The position numbers were made by a program, and so were the translations under genes. This document shows positions 37,050-45,623 of a stretch of 64,000 nucleotides of DNA, piece by piece. The DNA comes from Helicobacter mustelae (GTDB taxonomy: Bacteria; Campylobacterota; Campylobacteria; Campylobacterales; Helicobacteraceae). Where the stretch lies: assembly GCF_900476215.1 (NCBI RefSeq), contig NZ_LS483446.1:1-64000 (forward strand). Direction: 5' to 3'. Below the pieces are notes generated by a model. The model ran no database searches and was not told where the DNA came from. It saw nothing but the letters and a program-made list of their open reading frames with translations. Within the stretch, counting starts at the first letter, position 1. Each line of letters opens with the position of its first letter.

Positions 37050-38225
37050 ATGGAAGAGATGATTTTAGTGATTAATGCGGGAAGTTCGAGTTTAAAGTTC
37101 AAGATTTTTCATGATGATGGGAGTGTGATTGCTGCAGGACAGGTTCAAGGGATTGACATTGCCCCAAGTTTTAAGGCCAAGGATGCCAAAGGTGAGGTGA
37201 TTGGCGAGCATCAATGGGGGGAGTTGCAGTCGCATAATCACGCGCTGGTGATAGAGTATTTGCTCCAGTGGATTTTTGATACCTTCAAAGAATATAGACT
37301 TAAGGCCTGTGGGCATCGTGTCGTGCATGGGGGAACAAAATTTCATCAGAGCGCGCTGCTAGATGATAGGGTAATTGCTGATATTGAAGCTCTTGTTCCT
37401 CTTGCTCCCCTCCACCAACCTCATAATTTACGTGTCATGAAATTGATAAGACAGATGTTTCCAGATCTTTGGCAAGTAGCGGTTTTTGATACAGCATTTC
37501 ATCAAACCATGCAGGGCAATGCCACCATGTATGCCATCCCCTATGAGCTCTATCAAGAGGGTGTGAGGAGGTATGGGATGCATGGGACATCTTATGCGTA
37601 TATTGTGCATAGAATGCGTGAAGATTATCCCGACATGGCAGAAAAAAAGCTTGTTGTAGCCCATATTGGTTCGGGTGCATCGCTTTGTGCGATTTTTGGG
37701 GGAAAATCTGTGATGACGACCATGGGGTTCACTGCGTTAGAGGGCGTGCCCATGGGGACGCGCGCAGGGTCGATGGATCCGGGGATCTTGCTGTATTTGA
37801 TAGAGAATAAGGGCTATGAGCTAGATGACATCCGAGATTTTTTATACTACAAATCAGGGGTGAGTGGGCTCTCAGAGTTTAGTTCTAATATTTATACTTT
37901 GGAATGTCATAAGGATACTCATGAAGGAGCAGCGCGTGCGCTTAGCTTTATGATTTTTCGCATCGCAGAAGAGATTGCAAGACTTGGCGTGAGCTTAAAG
38001 GGTATCGATGGAATTATATTTACTGCAGGGGTAGGAGAAAATTCCTCTTATTTCCGCTCTCAGGTCTGCAAAGAGCTTGCATACATGGGTGTCAAAATCA
38101 ATGAAGAGGAAAACAAAAAGAGTTCAGAGCTCATTAGCACAAGCGATAGCAAGATTGCTGTTTTTGCAATACAGACCAATGAGGAATTGATGATTATGCT
38201 GGATACCAAAAAGCTTGCGGGATGA
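37050..38225 (+). CDS. ackA: Acetate kinase
   Basis: Makes ATP and acetate from acetyl phosphate, completing the overflow pathway started by the upstream Pta. The 391-residue protein has ASKHA-fold motifs: VINAGSSSLKFKIF near the N-terminus, GHRVVHGG, RYGMHGTSYAYI, AHIGSGASLCAI, GVPMGTRAGSMDPG and the late FTAGVGENSSYFR. AAGGAAATCC precedes the ATG. The 27-bp gap after pta indicates one transcript, ended by a hairpin terminator just downstream. Confidence 0.96.
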   Translation: MEEMILVINAGSSSLKFKIFHDDGSVIAAGQVQGIDIAPSFKAKDAKGEVIGEHQWGELQSHNHALVIEYLLQWIFDTFKEYRLKACGHRVVHGGTKFHQSALLDDRVIADIEALVPLAPLHQPHNLRVMKLIRQMFPDLWQVAVFDTAFHQTMQGNATMYAIPYELYQEGVRRYGMHGTSYAYIVHRMREDYPDMAEKKLVVAHIGSGASLCAIFGGKSVMTTMGFTALEGVPMGTRAGSMDPGILLYLIENKGYELDDIRDFLYYKSGVSGLSEFSSNIYTLECHKDTHEGAARALSFMIFRIAEEIARLGVSLKGIDGIIFTAGVGENSSYFRSQVCKELAYMGVKINEEENKKSSELISTSDSKIAVFAIQTNEELMIMLDTKKLAG

Positions 38226-38231
38226 TCCTTG

Positions 38232-38258
38232 AAAAAAGCTGGGCTTTTGGGCTTTTTT
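38232..38258 (+). terminator. Rho-independent terminator after ackA
   Basis: AAAAAAGC, an 11-nt loop, then GCTTTTTT followed by more T forms a stem with a U tail, 6 bp beyond the ackA stop. Confidence 0.75.
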
Positions 38259-38451
38259 TGTTTTTGGGGGAAATCTTGGGGGTTTTGGAATTTTAGGCTT
38301 TTCTGATTTCAGGGCCTTGTTTGAGTCTGTCAGCCTCTAGTTTCTCCAATACCTCGATTTCCTGGCTTGGGACTGACTTGCTAAGGCTTTTTTGGCTTTA
38401 TGTTTTGGAGTGTGCTTTTTGGATTGCTTCTCTAGGCTATCTGGCTTCTTT

Positions 38452-39420
38452 TTATGCCTTGATGCCAGCGCTAATCAAGGTGTGCAGATGGATTGCCCCT
38501 AGGATATGTTTGGCAGGGTCTGTAATGATGAGTAATTGGATTTTATTTTCTTCAATGAATTCCAGCGCCTCACAAGCTAGTAGGAGTGGATTGTCACAAT
38601 ATTTTGGCGATAGGGTGGCATAGTGCTTGGCAGGAGACTCTAGGTTGAAGTCTTTTTGCATCATGGCGCGGCGAAGATCCCCATCACTTAGTACCCCATA
38701 GAGTCTATCATCCTCGATTAAGATAGCGCTTCCCAACCTCGATTCACTCATTTTGATAATGGCCTCCTTTAATGGCATCTCTGGTGGGATGAGGGGGAGG
38801 TTTTGGGTCTGCATCAAATCTTTGACTTTGACAAATAATCTTTTCCCTAGGCTTCCTCCAGGATGGAAATATGCAAAGTCTTGTTTGGAAAAGTCTCGTG
38901 CATGCATGAGACAAACTGCCAATGCGTCTCCAAGGGCCAGGGTGAGGGTGGTGGAGCTTGTGGGTGCAGCATTGATGGGGCAGGCTTCTTTGCTCACAGC
39001 AATGGGGATGAAGAAATCTCCCATTTTAGAAAGCGAGCTTTGTGCATCCTTGCTCATCGTGATGATTGCATGGCTTTGGTGCTTGAGATGAGGGAGGATA
39101 GAGATGAGTTCATCACTCTCACCACTATAGCTAATGGCAAGGATTACATCCTCCTTGCCAATCATCCCTAAATCCCCGTGCATGGCATCGGTGGGATGGA
39201 TGAAAAAGCTCGGAGTGCCAGTGCTTGCAAGTGTTGCTGCGATTTTTGCTCCAATAAGCCCGCTCTTTCCCACACCAGTGACGATGAGCTTGCCAGACAT
39301 CTGCAAGATTGTTTTTACAATGTGAGGAAAATCAATCCTTGTGGTATCGATGCTTAAGAGTTCTTGCGCCTCATCATCTAATACTTTTTTGGCAATTTGG
39401 CCAAAATCTATGCAATCCAT
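38452..39420 (-). CDS. kdsD: Arabinose-5-phosphate isomerase (KpsF/KdsD family)
   Basis: Converts ribulose 5-phosphate to arabinose 5-phosphate, the first step to KDO for lipopolysaccharide. The 322-residue protein has an N-terminal SIS domain (GVGKSGLIGAKIAATLASTG, DAMHGDLGMI, ISYSGESDELI) and two C-terminal CBS motifs (LKEAIIKMSESRLGSAILI and a later ALEFIEENKIQLLIITDPA). It is the last gene of a leftward ksgA-rnj-kdsD row; only 3 bp separate it from rnj. H. pylori has the same order as I recall it. Confidence 0.93.
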   Translation of the reverse strand: MDCIDFGQIAKKVLDDEAQELLSIDTTRIDFPHIVKTILQMSGKLIVTGVGKSGLIGAKIAATLASTGTPSFFIHPTDAMHGDLGMIGKEDVILAISYSGESDELISILPHLKHQSHAIITMSKDAQSSLSKMGDFFIPIAVSKEACPINAAPTSSTTLTLALGDALAVCLMHARDFSKQDFAYFHPGGSLGKRLFVKVKDLMQTQNLPLIPPEMPLKEAIIKMSESRLGSAILIEDDRLYGVLSDGDLRRAMMQKDFNLESPAKHYATLSPKYCDNPLLLACEALEFIEENKIQLLIITDPAKHILGAIHLHTLISAGIKA

Positions 39421-39423
39421 GAA

Positions 39424-41445
39424 TCACCTCAGAAAAGTATGGATTATGATGGTGGGATATTTCTTGGTTTTTTTGAAAAGCACTTTTCTTAACATATTGC
39501 GCAGATCATTTTCCAGCAATTTGGCATTGCCTATTACTTCGGGTTTGAGATTCTTGAGATGCATCCCCAGCAATGTTTCTAGCTCTTTTGCATAGGCCTT
39601 TTCCTCTTTGGGATTGAGGATGCCAAGCGTAGTGATTTGGGTGTCTTTGAGAAGTTTTTGTTCTGTTTTGTTGATACATGCTACCACGATCAAGATTCCG
39701 CAGTCTGCAAGAACTTGGCGTTCATTCACGACGATGTTATCAATTTCTGTGCAAGTCTGATTGTCGATGAAGACCTTGCCGCTTTTGATGGTTTTTACCT
39801 TACGGATATAGCTGGGATTTACCTCGATTTGATCGCCATCTTCCATGAGATAGATATTTTTTTCTAGCACTCCGCACTTCATCGCGGTTTCTTTGTGTCT
39901 AGCGACATGATTGTATTCTCCATGGATGGGCAGGAAAAATTTGGGTTTAATGAGTCGCAGCATGAGCTTTTGCTCCTCTTGTGCCGCATGCCCGCTCACA
40001 TGGATTTCGCTGAAATCTTGATAGGCCACCCTTGCCCTTGCTTTGATTAGGAAATTCAATACAGTAGAGACAGAGCTCTCATTGCCGGGGATGGCCTTTG
40101 CAGAAATGATTACCATGTCTGTGGGCTTGATTTTGATATGGCGATGTTCATCTGTTGCCATGCGATAGAGTGCACTCATTGTCTCGCCCTGAGACCCTGT
40201 GGTCACGATCAAAATCTCTTCATCAGGATAATTATTCACTTCATGTGCTTCGATGAAAATCTTGCTGGGTAGATCGATATAGCCTAGCTCTCTTGCGATA
40301 TCGAGATTTTTTTCCATAGATCTGCCGATGACAGCGATTTTTCTATTATATTTGATTCCATAGGTGATGGCCTGATATACGCGGTGGATGTTAGAGGAAA
40401 AGGTGCTCATAATGACCCTTCCCTCTGCGGATTTAAAAAGCGCATCAAATGTCGGCCCCACACTCGCCTCAGATGCGGTGCTACCGGTTTTGTGAGAATT
40501 GGTGGAGTCGCTTAGTAAAAGCATGACCCCCTGCTCTCCATAATGAGCAAGGCGATGCAAATCGGTTGGTAGATCATCAATGGGAGTGTGATCGATTTTG
40601 AAATCCCCGGTATGGATGATGACTCCAGCCTCTGTCTTGATAGCAAGTGCGGAGGCATCAATGATGGAGTGCGTGATGTGGATCCATTCGATCTCAAAAT
40701 CTCCAATGGGAATGGGATGTCTTTTTTCTACAATTTTAAAAAAAGAGCGGAATTTTTTGAGTCCATGTTCATCAAATTTATTGCCAATCATCCCCAGTGC
40801 TAATGGAGTGCCATAGAGGGGAAATTGCAGCTGCTTATAAAGGTAGGGGACCGCGCCAATATGATCTTCATGCGCATGCGTGATCACTACCCCAGCAATT
40901 TTGTCTTTGATTGCATGGATGTAGCTAAAATCTGGGATCAAAATATCCACCCCATGCATATTCTCCTCAGGGAAACTCATCCCTACATCAATGATGATGG
41001 CAGAGTTTTCTGTTTCCATCACCATCATGTTGCCCCCGATCTCTCCCAATCCGCCAAGTGGCGTGATGCGCACCTTTGCTTTGGTGTTGAGGTTGAGCTT
41101 GTAGTGAGGATTTAGGCTGCTTTTTTGAATCCTGTTATTTGCCTCCACTCCTTTTTTGAGATCTTTGTGGAAACCCAGATTCCCTCTTTCATTAACATTT
41201 TGGATATCTCTTGTGCCATTGATTGCAGGAGTATCTTTTTCTTGTGCATTTTTGTTTTTGAAGCTAAATCTTCTTTTGTTTGGCTCTTTGTTTTCTTCTT
41301 TTGTATGCGCTGTGTGGGGGTGTCCTTCTTTTTTTTCACCAGACTCTGTCGCACCTCCCTGGTCTTTTTTGAATCGGGGTTTAAAAAACTTTCTTTTTTT
41401 TGTTTCTGGATTTGGAGTGTTTTCATTGTTGTGATTATTTTCCAT
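39424..41445 (-). CDS. rnj: Ribonuclease J
   Basis: Beta-CASP metallo-beta-lactamase nuclease, the main mRNA-degrading enzyme in Helicobacter. The 673-residue protein starts with a ~125-residue charged, probably disordered extension (many KK, EE, NN), found in Helicobacter homologues. The catalytic motif ITHAHEDHIGAVPYL follows, then HTGDFKIDHTP, LLLSDSTNSH, the beta-CASP segment VIMSTFSSNIHRV and HVSGHAAQEEQKLMLRLIKP. The C-terminal ~100 residues form the usual small domain. The ATG is 1 bp from the ksgA stop. Confidence 0.95.
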   Translation of the reverse strand: MENNHNNENTPNPETKKRKFFKPRFKKDQGGATESGEKKEGHPHTAHTKEENKEPNKRRFSFKNKNAQEKDTPAINGTRDIQNVNERGNLGFHKDLKKGVEANNRIQKSSLNPHYKLNLNTKAKVRITPLGGLGEIGGNMMVMETENSAIIIDVGMSFPEENMHGVDILIPDFSYIHAIKDKIAGVVITHAHEDHIGAVPYLYKQLQFPLYGTPLALGMIGNKFDEHGLKKFRSFFKIVEKRHPIPIGDFEIEWIHITHSIIDASALAIKTEAGVIIHTGDFKIDHTPIDDLPTDLHRLAHYGEQGVMLLLSDSTNSHKTGSTASEASVGPTFDALFKSAEGRVIMSTFSSNIHRVYQAITYGIKYNRKIAVIGRSMEKNLDIARELGYIDLPSKIFIEAHEVNNYPDEEILIVTTGSQGETMSALYRMATDEHRHIKIKPTDMVIISAKAIPGNESSVSTVLNFLIKARARVAYQDFSEIHVSGHAAQEEQKLMLRLIKPKFFLPIHGEYNHVARHKETAMKCGVLEKNIYLMEDGDQIEVNPSYIRKVKTIKSGKVFIDNQTCTEIDNIVVNERQVLADCGILIVVACINKTEQKLLKDTQITTLGILNPKEEKAYAKELETLLGMHLKNLKPEVIGNAKLLENDLRNMLRKVLFKKTKKYPTIIIHTFLR

Positions 41446-41446
41446 T

Positions 41447-42256
41447 TTATTTCCTTATTTTCTCAAAAATTTGGTGATAGTTTGAATTTTCTAGCTGATG
41501 AGCTCTGACATCTAGGGGAATGCGTAACTCCATAAAAACTTTTTGCAAGACTGTCTTGTCATAATGCGTGGCGAGATTTTTTAGTAGTTTTTTGCGTGGA
41601 GCACAAAAGGCTATCTTTAGCATATTCTCAAAATCCTCATCAATCATAGCGATATTTTTTTTGAAAGAAAAAACTGCAGAAGTCACCCTTGGCACGGGTT
41701 CAAATGCAATGGCTGGAACATCAAAAAGATAACTTACTTGACCAAATGTTTGAGTCAATATGCTTAATGCGCAAAAATGAGATTCGCCACTTTTGGCACA
41801 AAATCTCTGTGCTACTTCTTTTTGTGTCATCACGACAAATCCTTGACATAAAGGGTCTTTCAATATTTTGAGAATAATATGCGTAGCCACATAATAGGGT
41901 AGATTAGAGACCAAAACATAGGGCTCTTGGTGCAACCAACCTTTTGAATTTGGCAAATCCAACACATCTTGATGGATTAGTTTTAATCTAGCAGAATCCA
42001 ATGCGCTATGATATTTTTTTCTCAACAAAGAACATAAATCAGAATCGATTTCATACGCTTTTATAGGATAGAGTTTGAGTAACTCATCGCTCAAATCACC
42101 CAAGCCAGCCCCAATTTCTACAATCTGCTCATCTGTGTGAATATTGGGAATGGATTGGATAATTTTATGGATGCAATCCTTGTCTTTCAGGAAGTTTTGG
42201 CCAAACTTCTTTTTTGCTTGGTATCCCAAAAATATCTCCGAAACTTTGCGTTCCAT
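41447..42256 (-). CDS. ksgA: 16S rRNA dimethyladenosine transferase
   Basis: Dimethylates the two adenines in the 3' terminal helix of 16S rRNA, a late ribosome-assembly step (also called RsmA). Seen are KKKFGQNFLKDKD at the N-terminus, the SAM-binding VEIGAGLGDLSDEL and the catalytic VSNLPYYVATHII. The start is set at ATG 42256 (MERKVSEIF); the open frame runs 53 codons further upstream but that part is not family-like and overlaps hisF. At 269 residues it is normal length. First gene of the ksgA-rnj-kdsD operon, divergent from hisF. Confidence 0.94.
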   Translation of the reverse strand: MERKVSEIFLGYQAKKKFGQNFLKDKDCIHKIIQSIPNIHTDEQIVEIGAGLGDLSDELLKLYPIKAYEIDSDLCSLLRKKYHSALDSARLKLIHQDVLDLPNSKGWLHQEPYVLVSNLPYYVATHIILKILKDPLCQGFVVMTQKEVAQRFCAKSGESHFCALSILTQTFGQVSYLFDVPAIAFEPVPRVTSAVFSFKKNIAMIDEDFENMLKIAFCAPRKKLLKNLATHYDKTVLQKVFMELRIPLDVRAHQLENSNYHQIFEKIRK

Positions 42257-42337
42257 TCTATCGAATTTTTTGATGATTTGTAAATAACTTAAGTGCTGTA
42301 TGATTGCGAAAATGATTTTAATGAATAGGGAGCAAAT

Positions 42338-43123
42338 ATGGGGCATTTTGTAAAGAGGATCATTCCTTGTTTGGACATCCATCAGGGCAGGGTTGTGAAG
42401 GGTGTGAACTTCCAAGGTCTGCGGGAGATGGGCGATCCTGCGACCTTGGCAAAAAAATACAATGATGGGGGTGCAGATGAATTGGTGTTGCTAGATATTA
42501 GCGCGTCATTTGAAGGGAGGGGCATCATGCTAGAAGCTGTGCGCAACGTAGCAAAAAATATTTTTATTCCACTCACTGTGGGGGGAGGGATTTCTGAATT
42601 AGAGCATATTCATCAGTTGCTAGACATTGGTGTAGACAAAGTAAGCCTCAATAGCTCTGCCATCAAAAATCCTGGTTTTATTACAGAGGGGGCACAGAAA
42701 TTTGGCAGTCAATGCATCGTCGTGGCCATCGATGCCAAACGTGTGCCAAATTCCAAAAGCGGCTTTGGGGTATTTATCAAAGGGGGACGCGAGGATGCGC
42801 ATAGGGATTTGAGAGAGTGGATTGGTGAAGTGTGTGAGAGAGGTGCGGGGGAGATTTTGCTTACAAGCATGGATTGTGATGGGGTCAAGAGTGGCTTTGA
42901 TACAGAGTGCCTGGCTTTGGTGCGAGAGGCTGCAAGCGTACCCGTGATCGCCAGTGGTGGCGCAGGAAAAATGCAGGATTTTTTAGAGATTTTTAGAAGC
43001 GATAATAGGGGCAGCGCGCTTGCAGATGCGGGACTTGCAGCAAGTATCTTCCATCAAGATAGCATCACCATACCTGAGCTAAAAAAATATCTTCAAGCAA
43101 ATGGTATCCAAATGAGGATCTAG
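42338..43123 (+). CDS. hisF: Imidazole glycerol phosphate synthase subunit HisF
   Basis: Cyclase subunit that with HisH forms imidazole glycerol phosphate and AICAR in histidine synthesis. The 261-residue protein shows the two half-barrel pattern: IIPCLDIHQGRVVKG with the first catalytic Asp, LTVGGGI, CIVVAIDAKR with the second, [13 protein letters not shown] and VIASGGAGKM. A GGGAG site precedes the ATG. No other his gene is in the window. A 136-bp internal piece is duplicated exactly downstream at 43762-43897. Confidence 0.97.
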   Translation: MGHFVKRIIPCLDIHQGRVVKGVNFQGLREMGDPATLAKKYNDGGADELVLLDISASFEGRGIMLEAVRNVAKNIFIPLTVGGGISELEHIHQLLDIGVDKVSLNSSAIKNPGFITEGAQKFGSQCIVVAIDAKRVPNSKSGFGVFIKGGREDAHRDLREWIGEVCERGAGEILLTSMDCDGVKSGFDTECLALVREAASVPVIASGGAGKMQDFLEIFRSDNRGSALADAGLAASIFHQDSITIPELKKYLQANGIQMRI

Positions 43124-43130
43124 GCAACTC

Positions 43131-43697
43131 ATGTTTTTGTGTGCAGGGAATACAGAGCAGTTTGATTTTGCTAGGAGTATTGGTATAGGGTTGGTTGAGA
43201 GTGCAATTTGTTTGACACAGATCTGCAAAGAGGAGGATGTGGATTTTTTGGTTTTTGTGGGGAGTGCGGGAAGTTATAGCAGGGAGGTGGGGGTTTTTGA
43301 GCTGTTTTGTGCTAGTTGTGCTACACAGATTGAAGCAAGTCATTTGCATGGACAGAGCTATACGCCACTAAAAAATAAGATCCAGAGCCCTCCCATTGTT
43401 TCACATGAAACACTCAAGCACATCGATGCTCTGCCAAGTGCTGTGGTGAATTGTAGCAATTACATTCACACTCATGAGGAAACTGCCAAAAAAATGCTGC
43501 AGCAGGGAATCCTTCTAGAAAACATGGAGTTTTTCTCCGTGCTCAGTGTGGCGGTGAAATTTCGCATTCCTGCCAGGGGAATTTTTTGTGTGAGCAATCA
43601 CTGTTCTAACAACGCACATCAGGAATTTCTCAAAAATCATCCATTGGTGATGCAAAAGCTAGAGGAGTTTGTAAAAAACATCAAAAAATCCTGCTAG
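43131..43697 (+). CDS. Nucleoside phosphorylase superfamily protein
   Basis: A 188-residue protein likely to cleave a purine nucleoside, or a related MTA/SAH-type substrate, with or without phosphate. It has VFVGSAGSY near the N-terminus and the typical substrate-binding block LLENMEFFSVLSVAVKFRIP, then FCVSNHCSNNAHQEF, where the N-x-E and S-N-x-x pattern matches the phosphorylase/nucleosidase fold. It is shorter than usual (about 230), lacking part of the N-terminal strand. It starts 7 bp after hisF and may be co-transcribed. The exact substrate is uncertain. Confidence 0.75.
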   Translation: MFLCAGNTEQFDFARSIGIGLVESAICLTQICKEEDVDFLVFVGSAGSYSREVGVFELFCASCATQIEASHLHGQSYTPLKNKIQSPPIVSHETLKHIDALPSAVVNCSNYIHTHEETAKKMLQQGILLENMEFFSVLSVAVKFRIPARGIFCVSNHCSNNAHQEFLKNHPLVMQKLEEFVKNIKKSC

Positions 43698-43761
43698 AGC
43701 GATTGCCCTGGTAAGAGCCTTCAAGCGCCCCCAAGCAACAATCCCATAAGCGTCCTTTAAT

Positions 43762-43897
43762 CAAAAGCGGCTTTGGGGTATTTATCAAAGGGGGACGCGA
43801 GGATGCGCATAGGGATTTGAGAGAGTGGATTGGTGAAGTGTGTGAGAGAGGTGCGGGGGAGATTTTGCTTACAAGCATGGATTGTGATGGGGTCAAG
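43762..43897 (+). repeat. Exact 136-bp duplicate of part of hisF
   Basis: This segment is identical, base for base as I read it, to 42754-42889 inside hisF, at an offset of 1008 bp in the same orientation. It is not part of a gene here. The surrounding 43698-43970 has no coding character that I can identify. It looks like a recombination or duplication scar. Confidence 0.95.
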
Positions 43898-43970
43898 TGG
43901 GTGGATTTCAGCTCAAACTGACTTGCATTGCCAGCATAAGTAGGGATGCTGCATTACTTATTGCTTTTTC

Positions 43971-44207
43971 TTAGCGCTCCCTTATGAGAATCAATGTGTA
44001 GTTTTTATTCCCATTATCTCGCATTTCTAGTAATTTCCATCCCGCCATGGATGCCTGCAAAAAATTCATATACCCCAATCCATTAGAGCAGTTGATGAAG
44101 CTATAAAATACACCCTCCCCCTTATCCTGCACTTCACAAACTGTCATTTCTTCTGCGCGCATGATGCTTAGACTCAAGATCGCCAGGCCAAAAAGAATTT
44201 TTTTCAC
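43971..44207 (-). CDS. Small exported protein of unknown function
   Basis: A 78-residue protein with signal sequence MKKILFGLAILSLSIMRAEE, then a short domain with two cysteines (TVCEVQDKGE, INCSNGLGYMNF) and MAGWKLLEMRDNGNKNYTLIL. I do not recognise the family. Start is GTG 44207, because GGAGG lies 8 nt upstream; a TTG at 44213 is too close to that site. Probably periplasmic with one disulphide. It stands alone, between the hisF duplicate and rlmN. Confidence 0.65.
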   Translation of the reverse strand: MKKILFGLAILSLSIMRAEEMTVCEVQDKGEGVFYSFINCSNGLGYMNFLQASMAGWKLLEMRDNGNKNYTLILIRER

Positions 44208-44427
44208 TCTCAAATCCTCCCTATCCCATTTTGTAGAAATTGCCTGTCCTTAATATACTATATTCCAATGCAAAAATTAGAAATAAAATCCCTTGAAATC
44301 CTGCAAGAGGTTTAAGCAGGTCGATTCTGCCCTCAAAAACTTGTAGAATTTTGTTAGAATTTGCAAAATTTTAAGAATGCGCATGCAACCCCATGGATCG
44401 CATTCCATCTCCAAGCAAAGATCAAAA

Positions 44428-45522
44428 ATGCAAAATATTTATGACTATACATTGAGGCAGCTGGAGGGCTTGCTGGAGCCTTCTTTTCGAGCCAAACAGA
44501 TTTATCACTGGCTTTATGTCCAATACGCTCAAGACTTTGATGTCATGCACAATCTTCCAAAGGCGTTAAAAAATAAGCTTTCTAAGGATTATCGCATCAA
44601 GCACCTAGAGATTATGAAGGTAGAGACTTCATGCGATGGCACAAAAAAATATCTTTTTAAAACTTTGGATGGACATACCTTTGAAAGCGTGTTGATTAAA
44701 ATGCGTGAGGAAAAAATCGATTGCGAGGGTAGGATTATTCACGGAAGTCGTTATACATTTTGTGTGTCCAGTCAGATTGGCTGCAAGGTGGGTTGTGCTT
44801 TTTGTTTCACTGCTAAGGGTGGATTTGTGCGCAATCTAAGTAGCGGAGAGATTGTAGAGCAGGTGCTCCAACTCAAAAAAGACAATTCCCTGGCCCCAGA
44901 GAAGCGAGTGAATATTGTTTTTATGGGTATGGGAGAGCCATTAAACAATCTTGAAAATGTAGCACAAGCCATTAGAATCATGAGCGAACTTGATGGGTTA
45001 TCCATATCTCCAAGAAGGCAGACCATTTCTACCAGTGGCATTGCTCCCAAGATCGCAAAATTAGGAGAATTGGATTTGGGCGTGCAGCTAGCCATTTCTC
45101 TGCATGCAGTGGATGATGAACTGCGCTCTCGTCTCATCCCCATGAATAAGGCTTATAATATCAAAAGCATTATAGATGCAGTGCGCCAGTTTCCCGTAGA
45201 TACGAGGAAGAAAGTCATGTTTGAATATCTTGTGATTAAAGATGTGAATGATGATCTAAAAAGTGCTAAAATCTTGCTGAAATTGCTTGATGGGATTCGA
45301 GCAAAGGTGAATCTCATTCTTTTTAATCCCCATGAGGGTTCAGAGTTTCAGCGTCCAGAGATGGAGCAGGTCAAAAAATTTGCAGATTTTTTGGTGCAGA
45401 GAGGGCTGCTTGCAACAATTAGGGAATCTAGAGGGATTGATATTTCTGCAGCTTGTGGGCAGTTGCGTGAAAAAGAAACAAAAGTTTCATGTGAAACATC
45501 GAAAGCAGAAGGAATGCATTGA
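44428..45522 (+). CDS. rlmN: 23S rRNA (adenine2503-C2)-methyltransferase
   Basis: Radical-SAM enzyme that methylates A2503 of 23S rRNA and A37 of some tRNAs. From ATG 44428 ([14 protein letters not shown]) it is 364 residues. The cluster-binding motif [19 protein letters not shown] has cysteines at about 119, 123 and 126. [26 protein letters not shown] and [18 protein letters not shown] are family blocks. The C-terminal catalytic cysteine is in ISAACGQL. A tiny membrane-protein gene overlaps its stop (TGATG), then queH follows. Confidence 0.95.
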   Translation: MQNIYDYTLRQLEGLLEPSFRAKQIYHWLYVQYAQDFDVMHNLPKALKNKLSKDYRIKHLEIMKVETSCDGTKKYLFKTLDGHTFESVLIKMREEKIDCEGRIIHGSRYTFCVSSQIGCKVGCAFCFTAKGGFVRNLSSGEIVEQVLQLKKDNSLAPEKRVNIVFMGMGEPLNNLENVAQAIRIMSELDGLSISPRRQTISTSGIAPKIAKLGELDLGVQLAISLHAVDDELRSRLIPMNKAYNIKSIIDAVRQFPVDTRKKVMFEYLVIKDVNDDLKSAKILLKLLDGIRAKVNLILFNPHEGSEFQRPEMEQVKKFADFLVQRGLLATIRESRGIDISAACGQLREKETKVSCETSKAEGMH

Positions 45523-45623
45523 TGGATTTATTGGATTTTTTATTGCTGGTTTTTGTCATTGGCGTGCTTTGTGTGGGCATAGGTTATTATATTTTTATCG
45601 TACTGCGATCAAGGGGTGAGTAA
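45522..45623 (+). CDS. 33-residue membrane miniprotein between rlmN and queH
   Basis: ATG 45522 overlaps the rlmN stop (TGATG), and its stop overlaps the queH start (TAATG). It encodes [20 protein letters not shown] and a tail of IVLRSRGE, that is, a single transmembrane helix with a short positively charged end. The double stop-start overlap argues that it is translated and not mere spacer. AGAAGG upstream, inside rlmN, can serve as ribosome site. No family recognised. Confidence 0.6.
   Translation: MDLLDFLLLVFVIGVLCVGIGYYIFIVLRSRGE

Noticed and set aside
37216-37221. G6 run in ackA as a phase-variation tract
   Set aside because: It lies inside a conserved enzyme, is short, and the frame is intact; nothing suggests switching.
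43681-43970. hisF duplicate as part of a mobile element
   Set aside because: No terminal inverted repeats, target duplication or transposase around it; only the bare 136-bp copy is seen.
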